Below are positions 15,458 through 20,505 of a DNA stretch of 20,505 nucleotides, piece after piece. The DNA is from Patescibacteria group bacterium UBA1370. GTDB taxonomy: Bacteria > Patescibacteriota > Microgenomatia > UBA1400 > PJMF01. The notes under the pieces are model-generated. The model ran no database searches. It saw only the letters and a list, made by a program, of their open reading frames with translations, and was not told the DNA's origin. The position numbers were made by a program, and so were the translations under genes. The stretch is taken from assembly GCA_002306315.1 (NCBI GenBank), contig DBRK01000022.1, positions 1-20,505 of the forward strand. The letters are read 5' to 3'. The first letter of the stretch is position 1. The number at the start of each line of letters is the position of its first letter.

Positions 15458-16597
15458 ATGACATTTGAAATACTTTTGGTTTTGGTCTTGGTGCTGGGAT
15501 TGGTCCTATTGTATTTTGCTCTCCGGCAGCTGGTCAGCAACCAACAACAACGGCAAATCGAGGAGGTGGTTGATAAAGTCTTTGGGATGAGTGCTGGTAA
15601 GGTAGCGGAACAGAGCCGGCAAATTTTGCAAAGTGAAAAAGAAGCCATTAAGACAGATTTGGCCAATAAACAAGATGCCATCGAAAAACTTGTCCGCCAA
15701 CTGCAGGATGATATCGGCAAACGCCAAGAAGAAATCCGTGAGCTGGAACGCGACCGCACCCGCAAGTTCAGCGAGCTGAATAACTCTTTGGCTGAACACC
15801 GCAAAATTGCTGATGAGCTCAAGGTTTCTACTCAGCAGCTTGCCAAGGTGCTTTCCAACAACCAGCAGCGCGGCGAGTGGGGTGAGCGGATTATTGAAGA
15901 CTTGCTTAGTGCGAATGGCTTGAAGGAAGGGGTGCATTATGCCCGGCAGTTGCCCTTGGGTGATGGTACTTTGAGGCCTGATATTTCCTTATTGCTTCCA
16001 AATGACCGGGTTGTAGCAGTGGATGTTAAGTTTCCTTATCAAGAGATGCAGAAAATGACTATAGCTGAGACCAAGTCGCAGCAACAGGTGCATCTTAAAC
16101 AGTTTCGCCGCGACATAAAAGACAAAATAGACAAGGTTGCCAAGTACATCTTACCAGGGGAAAAAACACTGGATTATGCAATTTTGTTCGTTCCCAATGA
16201 AATGCTCTTTTCATTTATCAATCAGAAGTTTCCTGATTTAATCGACGAAGCGATGGCAAAGCGGGTGCTGGTTGTTTCGCCGTTTACTTTCCTGATTGTT
16301 GCCAGAACAGTCATGGAAAGCTATCGCAATTTTATGATTGGCGACAAGCTCAAGGAGATTGTGGGTTATGTAGACGAATTTGTTGATGAATGGGGCAAAT
16401 TTAGGGATAAATTTGAAAAGTACGGCAACTCGATAGATAGATTACAACGAGACTATCAAGAACTAACCGGTACACGTGTGCGCCAGATGGAGCGCCGGAT
16501 TGAAAAAATAAACTCTTATCGGGATGGCAATCTGTTGCCGACCAACCAGGAAGAGCTCTTGTCCCTCTCTGAGCAAACAGAGAATGAGGAAGCCTAG
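15458..16597 (+). CDS. rmuC: RmuC-family DNA recombination protein
   Basis: A 379-residue membrane-anchored RmuC protein. A single N-terminal helix (3-21) is followed by a coiled coil (about 25-130, with repeats such as KRQEEIRELERDR) and the RmuC domain. That domain shows RGEWGE (138-143), RPD with D175, VAVDVKFPY with D189-V-K191, and later VVSPFTFLIVARTVMESYRN. The E, D, DxK set fits the PD-(D/E)XK nuclease fold assigned to this family. In E. coli, RmuC limits rearrangement at inverted repeats; its biochemistry is poorly known. The C-terminal tail is a second charged helix. No ribosome site precedes the ATG and a -10 box sits six bases before it, so translation is probably leaderless. Its stop directly abuts the stop of the convergent hydrolase gene. 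Confidence 0.93.
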   Translation: MTFEILLVLVLVLGLVLLYFALRQLVSNQQQRQIEEVVDKVFGMSAGKVAEQSRQILQSEKEAIKTDLANKQDAIEKLVRQLQDDIGKRQEEIRELERDRTRKFSELNNSLAEHRKIADELKVSTQQLAKVLSNNQQRGEWGERIIEDLLSANGLKEGVHYARQLPLGDGTLRPDISLLLPNDRVVAVDVKFPYQEMQKMTIAETKSQQQVHLKQFRRDIKDKIDKVAKYILPGEKTLDYAILFVPNEMLFSFINQKFPDLIDEAMAKRVLVVSPFTFLIVARTVMESYRNFMIGDKLKEIVGYVDEFVDEWGKFRDKFEKYGNSIDRLQRDYQELTGTRVRQMERRIEKINSYRDGNLLPTNQEELLSLSEQTENEEA

Positions 16598-17728
16598 TTA
16601 TAATTTCTCCGCAAAAAATTCTAGATCGCGGCTGATGGCAGTATTCCAGTCCGGCACCAGGTTGTGATCGGCGTTGGGGTACGTGAAATATTCAAATTCA
16701 ATGGGTTCTAGATTCTGTCCGGCAATCTCCGTTCTGATTTGAGCTGCCTCTGTGGCGTTGTTGGTATCCTCAGCTGCTTTCAGGCGATCAGTGAGCTCTT
16801 GGCGGCGTTCATTTTCATTTTTCACCAAATTGATAAAGGAGTCGCTCCACCAATATGGAGCGGCGGTGTCACGCTGGCCGTGGTGCAGCTGGAAAGGTCC
16901 ATGCAACAAGTCCAAGTGTTGAGTCAGGCTGAAATCGAAGACGTCGTAGGTTTGCTCAAAAGCTGCCACATCCTTGCGGAAAGCTTTGCCTTCATCATAA
17001 TCCTCGTTGCTGAAAAAAATCACCGAATATGGAAAGGGCGCAGTTACCGGTGCCCAGAGTGTTGCTGGAATAGGTTTGCCCAGGATTTCCAAGCTGGTGA
17101 GGGTAATCTGGCCGCCATTACTGTGTGCCCACATGCCGATGCTTGCAATGGGTGTCCTCACTTGGGACTGGGGTTCAAGAAGAACACCCAGTTGGCGGAT
17201 ACTTTCAATTAGCTCTATGACCACGATGGGTTTTTCAAACCGGGCCAGCCAGTGGTCATTTGGCTCGGGATCACTGTTGCCATAACCAAAAAAGTCTGGT
17301 GACAAAGTTATGTAGCCGTTTTGAGCAAAAACCGCGGCCGCATTTTTGGTGCCCATACCGGTGTAATAGGTTTCCAGCGGCGCCCAACCCCTGACGAGGA
17401 CAATGGCCTTGGGATTAGCGGGCATTTCTTTAGGCAGATTCAACTGACCGCTCATCTTTTTGCCGAGCGGCGCATAGGTAAACTCATAAGCGGTGTAATC
17501 AGGATAATCCTGTATTTCTTTGGCGATACTGATTTGCCTGGGCAAAAACGGGTATTCTCTAAGACTTTCGATGGTAAAAGGCTGGTAGATGCGCTCCTGC
17601 TGCTGTCCCAGTTCCCCAAGCGGGCTCAGATATTCAGCCACCTGCTTGCCGCCAAGCTGGTTGCCGATTAAATAACCCACGGCCATCGAGGCAACTACAA
17701 TTAAAGCAAATAACAGAAATCTTTTCAT
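16598..17728 (-). CDS. Membrane-anchored alpha/beta hydrolase (prolyl oligopeptidase-like)
   Basis: A 376-residue alpha/beta-hydrolase. The N-terminus (residues 4-22) is a hydrophobic signal or anchor with no lipobox Cys, so the enzyme probably faces outside. The catalytic triad can be read: S203 in MWAHSNGG (variant of GxSxG, with Ala in the first Gly position), D287 in HHGQRDTAAP and H355 in PNADHNL. An oxyanion-hole-like VRGWAP (112-117) and the DFFGYGNSDP segment (145-154) fit the dienelactone hydrolase/S9 peptidase group. A charged helical insert (about 302-338) sits between Asp and His. The ATG at 17728 lies two bases after the stop of the glycosidase-like gene; an ATG at 17782 would overlap it by 52 bases and spoil the signal peptide. 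It could be an esterase, deacetylase or peptidase; the substrate is unknown. Confidence 0.82.
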   Translation of the reverse strand: MKRFLLFALIVVASMAVGYLIGNQLGGKQVAEYLSPLGELGQQQERIYQPFTIESLREYPFLPRQISIAKEIQDYPDYTAYEFTYAPLGKKMSGQLNLPKEMPANPKAIVLVRGWAPLETYYTGMGTKNAAAVFAQNGYITLSPDFFGYGNSDPEPNDHWLARFEKPIVVIELIESIRQLGVLLEPQSQVRTPIASIGMWAHSNGGQITLTSLEILGKPIPATLWAPVTAPFPYSVIFFSNEDYDEGKAFRKDVAAFEQTYDVFDFSLTQHLDLLHGPFQLHHGQRDTAAPYWWSDSFINLVKNENERRQELTDRLKAAEDTNNATEAAQIRTEIAGQNLEPIEFEYFTYPNADHNLVPDWNTAISRDLEFFAEKL

Positions 17729-17730
17729 TA

Positions 17731-19521
17731 TTATTCGAGTGTCTTTTTGATGTATTGGTATTCCCTGATAATTCTCCGGCAACTGACAGCTGACCAGAGC
17801 TGTATCAAGCTCATTTGGCCTTCGTAATTTTCCTGATCGGTATAAAGCCTAGCGCGGTCATTTTCCCGATCATAATAGTATAACTCAGGAATGGATCGCA
17901 TATCTATCCAGCCCCGGAAGCTAGCTTCACAAGTAACCATGATGGCACCGGCGATGGTTTCCATTACCGGCTGAGGCCATTCCTCGCGCTCGCCAAGCCG
18001 ATAGTGGCGGCCGAGGCCGGCAACTGCGAAACCAACCTGTTTAGGCCAAATTACTTTGCCATGATATTGCTTGGTGGTAAAAGCCGGTTCATCGGTAGCT
18101 ACCAGTAGTGGCCCCACTGGCGTATAAAAGAAATCCGGGTCGACGATTTTCTTGGCAAAACTGACAATACTCTCCAGATCGGCGGTGTTATAGAACAGAT
18201 CGTAGGACTCATCCAAGTGGGCAATGGGCATGGGGATATTTTTTTTGCCATGCAGTGCCAATGAGTAGCCGATAACGTCATCAGGATGATACAAGCGGTA
18301 TTTGACTTTATTTCTGTTCCATTTTTCGATCAACTGGCTGAGTTTTTCCAGATCCTCCACCTCAAAATACTCATGGTATTTGCAAATAGTAGCTAAGGCT
18401 TGCGGGTAAAAGACGCAGTTGACGTCGTAAGGCGCCAGTGGGCTTTTTTGGCCGGGGAAAGCGTTGGCACTATCGCGCCAGTTGCCGACTGGATAGTAGG
18501 CTTCTTGCTCAGGATTGATCTGCTTAAAAGAAATTAAACTCTTCTTTTCTGCTTGTTGCATTAAGTATGCCGCAACCCGCTTTAGTTTTTCGTGATTTTC
18601 TTCATCAAAGAGAAACCGCTTACTGACCCTGGGGACGCCGAGTATGTAGTGCGGTTCGATGTCAATCATTTTCCGATCCACCAGTTTGCTGCTGTCTCCT
18701 AGTCGTGTCCGGTATTCCCCGATGACCTCCTCATGCCAGCCTTCGCCTGATTCAGAAACATACTTCATGGATTGGCGGTACATATAATCAATGGTTTCAA
18801 TAGATAAATCGCCTTCGCCTAAGTCGGCCGACTCAATCCAATCACGAGGAAAGATTGTCCCGTACTCAAAACTGCTGGTTTTTTTGCTTTTTACCAAGTG
18901 TTCAATGTGAACTTTTGCTTCCTCAAAGAGATTGACAATTTCCTCAGAAAAGAGAGCGGAGTCGAAGTCGCCGCTCTCGTCAAAGACTGGTGTTTCAAAT
19001 CCCAGTTCGTCCTCCACTGTAGCCACCGAATAAATCAACATCTGGATTGACTCGGATGAAGAGCGGATGCCGAGGTTTTTGCCCGATAAGGTGACTAAGT
19101 AGTCCGGCGGAAAAAATAATTCCGATCCATAGGTTTTTTCTTTGCCTTCATCAACATAGGAATTGGTAAGGCGGAGAACCGTCAAACCGCCCATTTCCTG
19201 CAACTCCACATTACGGGGGATAACCTCTTGATTGCCGGCATCAACCAAGTCTTTATAAGTTGGGTGCGGGACAACTGGCTCGATAAAATGCCTCAGAGTC
19301 CGGATGTCAGTGACCAAGGGCAAGGGTACGGTGATTTCTTGGGTGGGAATTGTCAGCTCGATAGATAATTGTCCCTCAATTTCATCATAGCTATCGATTT
19401 CGATTGGAAAGTGAGGCGGAACAGCTAGACCGAGCAATAAGTGGTTTTCCGGGCCGGTGACCCTGAGTTGGTTTTGTAAGTCGATATCAAAGTAATAATT
19501 ACCCTTGATAAAATAGCGCAT
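17731..19521 (-). CDS. Putative (alpha/alpha)6-barrel glycoside hydrolase, debranching-enzyme-like
   Basis: A 596-residue protein without signal peptide. Residues 1-200 look beta-rich (TIPTQEITVPLPLV and similar strands) and the remainder helical, as in glycogen-debranching/amylo-alpha-1,6-glucosidase and related six-hairpin glycosidases. Suggestive sites are IFPRDWIES (223-231), GNWRDSANAF (346-355), which recalls the GWKDSxD segment of GDE_C enzymes, SPLAPYDVN (360-368), VIWPKQVGFAVAGLGRHY (490-507) and MSLIQLWSAVSCR (570-582), near the QxWS motif. The Asp of PRDW or WRDS would be candidates for catalysis. Action on alpha-glucan or a mannose-containing glycan is inference. The hydrolase gene starts two bases after its stop, and a GT4 gene lies divergently upstream. 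A very close AGGAC precedes the ATG. Confidence 0.6.
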   Translation of the reverse strand: MRYFIKGNYYFDIDLQNQLRVTGPENHLLLGLAVPPHFPIEIDSYDEIEGQLSIELTIPTQEITVPLPLVTDIRTLRHFIEPVVPHPTYKDLVDAGNQEVIPRNVELQEMGGLTVLRLTNSYVDEGKEKTYGSELFFPPDYLVTLSGKNLGIRSSSESIQMLIYSVATVEDELGFETPVFDESGDFDSALFSEEIVNLFEEAKVHIEHLVKSKKTSSFEYGTIFPRDWIESADLGEGDLSIETIDYMYRQSMKYVSESGEGWHEEVIGEYRTRLGDSSKLVDRKMIDIEPHYILGVPRVSKRFLFDEENHEKLKRVAAYLMQQAEKKSLISFKQINPEQEAYYPVGNWRDSANAFPGQKSPLAPYDVNCVFYPQALATICKYHEYFEVEDLEKLSQLIEKWNRNKVKYRLYHPDDVIGYSLALHGKKNIPMPIAHLDESYDLFYNTADLESIVSFAKKIVDPDFFYTPVGPLLVATDEPAFTTKQYHGKVIWPKQVGFAVAGLGRHYRLGEREEWPQPVMETIAGAIMVTCEASFRGWIDMRSIPELYYYDRENDRARLYTDQENYEGQMSLIQLWSAVSCRRIIREYQYIKKTLE

Positions 19522-19666
19522 TGTCCTGTGTACATTAACAAATTAATACCAGAAATTAAAGGGCGTATCGCTGAAAAATCACCCGAATTATAGTCTTGTT
19601 ACACATCTTTTACTCACGTTTAACAGTCAAGCCATAAAATTCCCTAAAACAACAGAGAGGATAATT
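19522..19666. promoter_or_regulatory. Divergent intergenic promoter region, 145 bp
   Basis: AT-rich gap between the divergent glycosidase-like and GT4 genes, and the longest non-coding stretch in the window. It must hold both promoters. On the + strand TATAGT (19589-19594) and TAAAAT (19635-19640) are each 5 of 6 matches to a -10 box, but neither has a good -35. On the - strand TGG followed by TATTAA, about 28 bases before the glycosidase ATG, resembles an extended -10. I see no clear operator repeat or RNA structure. Confidence 0.4.
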
Positions 19667-20505
19667 ATGCACATTGCTGTTGTATCCGGTCCGTTTGTGC
19701 GGGTGCCTCCGGTCAAGTATGGAGGCACGGAAAGAGTAATTTATTTTTTGATAAAAGGTCTATTGGAAAGAGGCCACCAGGTGACATTGTTGGCAACGGG
19801 CGACTCTGAAGTGCCTGGCGCCAGATTAATTCCTATCTGCGAAAAAGAGTTGTTTTTTGGCATGAGCAAGGAGGAGCATGGTCGGGTCAAACAAGAAAGC
19901 CAGAAGATTGAGCGTGAAGCCATCAGAATTCTCAAAGCCCTGAAGCCGGAAATTGACATTATTCATTCACACGGCATTGACCTGATTGAGTTGCAGGATT
20001 TTCCCAACTTAACTACCTTGCATGGCAAATTCACATTGGAGAAGATGGCCTATTACGAGCAACGCAAGGCTTTGTTTTGGGCTTCTATCTCCGAAAATCA
20101 ACAGGATTCTTTTCCGGAACTGAATTATGCCGGCACTGTTTATAATGGCCTCGACCCAACTGAATTTCCAATGGTATTAAAGCCAGAAGATTATTTGGTG
20201 TTTATGGGCAGGTTCGATAGAGAGAAAAATCCCCACATGGCAATAGAGCTGGCTTTGCATTTGGGCATGAAAATTAAGCTGGCTGGAAAGCGTGACTATA
20301 AGGCTCGCGGCTATTGGGAAGAGGAGATCGAGCCGCATTTAAACAATCCCCTGGTTGAGTTTGTTGGTGAAGTGGGCATGGCAGAAAAAATCGAGTTGTT
20401 GAGCAAAGCTAAGTGCAATCTACACCCCACTGGATTCCGTGAGCCTTTTGGCTTGACAGTGCTGGAAGCTGCTTATTGCGGTACGCCTACACTCGCAATA
20501 GAGCG
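19667..20505 (+). CDS. GT4-family glycosyltransferase (group 1), 3' end cut by window
   Basis: An open frame of 279 complete codons runs off the right edge without a stop. The N-terminal Rossmann domain starts MHIAVVSGPF with the GGTER motif (19-23) typical of GT4 enzymes, then GLLERGHQVTLLATGDS (31-47) and DIIHSHG (about 98-104). The second domain begins near VFMGRFDREKNPHMAIELA, and the family signature EPFGLTVLE (259-267) gives the EX7E pair E259/E267 that contacts the nucleotide-sugar. Only about the last 60-90 residues are missing. It is a retaining, cytosolic transferase that uses a nucleotide-sugar, often GDP-mannose or UDP-glucose; the substrate cannot be told. The ATG is fixed by GAGAGG six bases upstream. 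It is divergent from the glycosidase-like gene, suggesting a shared glycan role. Confidence 0.9.
   Translation, partial: MHIAVVSGPFVRVPPVKYGGTERVIYFLIKGLLERGHQVTLLATGDSEVPGARLIPICEKELFFGMSKEEHGRVKQESQKIEREAIRILKALKPEIDIIHSHGIDLIELQDFPNLTTLHGKFTLEKMAYYEQRKALFWASISENQQDSFPELNYAGTVYNGLDPTEFPMVLKPEDYLVFMGRFDREKNPHMAIELALHLGMKIKLAGKRDYKARGYWEEEIEPHLNNPLVEFVGEVGMAEKIELLSKAKCNLHPTGFREPFGLTVLEAAYCGTPTLAIE

Noticed and set aside
15506..15937. 143-residue minus-strand open frame
   Set aside because: Antisense of the rmuC coiled coil, with the same kind of compositional artefact and no start site of its own.
16739..17212. 157-residue plus-strand open frame with several Cys pairs
   Set aside because: It lies opposite the alpha/beta hydrolase, whose catalytic triad and signal anchor are intact; the Cys residues derive from antisense of Ala, Thr and Pro codons.
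1..20505. Search for CRISPR arrays, tRNA/rRNA genes, IS elements, toxin-antitoxin pairs and recoded stops
   Set aside because: No regularly spaced repeats, cloverleaf-like segments, transposase motifs or terminal repeats were seen, non-coding space is too small for most of these, and TGA is used as a normal stop at 693-695 and 975-977.

Overview
The window is compact bacterial chromosome with 16 protein-coding genes, one of them cut by the right edge. I see no rRNA, tRNA, CRISPR array, IS element or prophage gene. TGA, TAA and TAG all serve as stops, so the code is standard. The organism is probably a small-genome bacterium of the Patescibacteria (CPR) type. The reasons are very tight packing, DUF2130 and RmuC proteins, a C-terminally minimal methionyl-tRNA synthetase with an unusual KDNLRQQ-type segment, many membrane GT39-type glycosyltransferases, and an LpxH-like phosphoesterase with no other lipid A gene. 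This placement is inference from gene content and is only moderately certain.

Left block (27-5394, + strand): a likely four-gene operon holding a calcineurin-like metallophosphoesterase, a 76-residue unknown, a coiled-coil DUF2130 protein with a visible PD-(D/E)XK-type motif, and a UvrD-family helicase fused to a RecB-like nuclease. Apart from the phosphoesterase and the unknown, the theme is DNA processing. The block ends against the convergent envelope operon, with an 8-bp-arm hairpin at the junction.

Central block (5398-15409, - strand, read right to left): a four-helix membrane protein, metG, tatD, then a run of envelope-glycan genes. These are a cellulose-synthase-like GT2, an ArnT/PMT_2-like GT39, a three-helix small protein, a WecA/TagO-like phosphoglycosyltransferase, a UbiA-family decaprenyl-phosphate phosphoribosyltransferase homologue, and a protein mannosyltransferase-like GT39. 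From metG on, gaps are 45 nt or less (about 60 nt before the GT39 if its GTG start is right), or the genes overlap, so these eight genes probably form one transcript. Together they look like a polyprenyl-phosphate-linked glycan pathway: lipid-carrier loading by the WecA-like and UbiA-like enzymes, then sugar transfer by the GT-C and GT2 enzymes.

Right block: rmuC (+) starts from a palindromic, apparently bidirectional promoter at 15444-15451 and looks leaderless. It ends exactly where a convergent two-gene unit ends (- strand: an (alpha/alpha)6 glycosidase-like protein, then a membrane-anchored alpha/beta hydrolase). Divergent from that unit across a 145-bp gap is a GT4 glycosyltransferase truncated by the window end. 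The last three genes may form a carbohydrate or glycan-remodelling locus.

The most notable points are the replacement of a normally metal-binding Asp in the WecA-like enzyme, the combined WecA/UbiA/GT39/GT2 operon, three separate PD-(D/E)XK-type proteins in 16 kb, and promoters placed so close to start codons that leaderless translation is likely.
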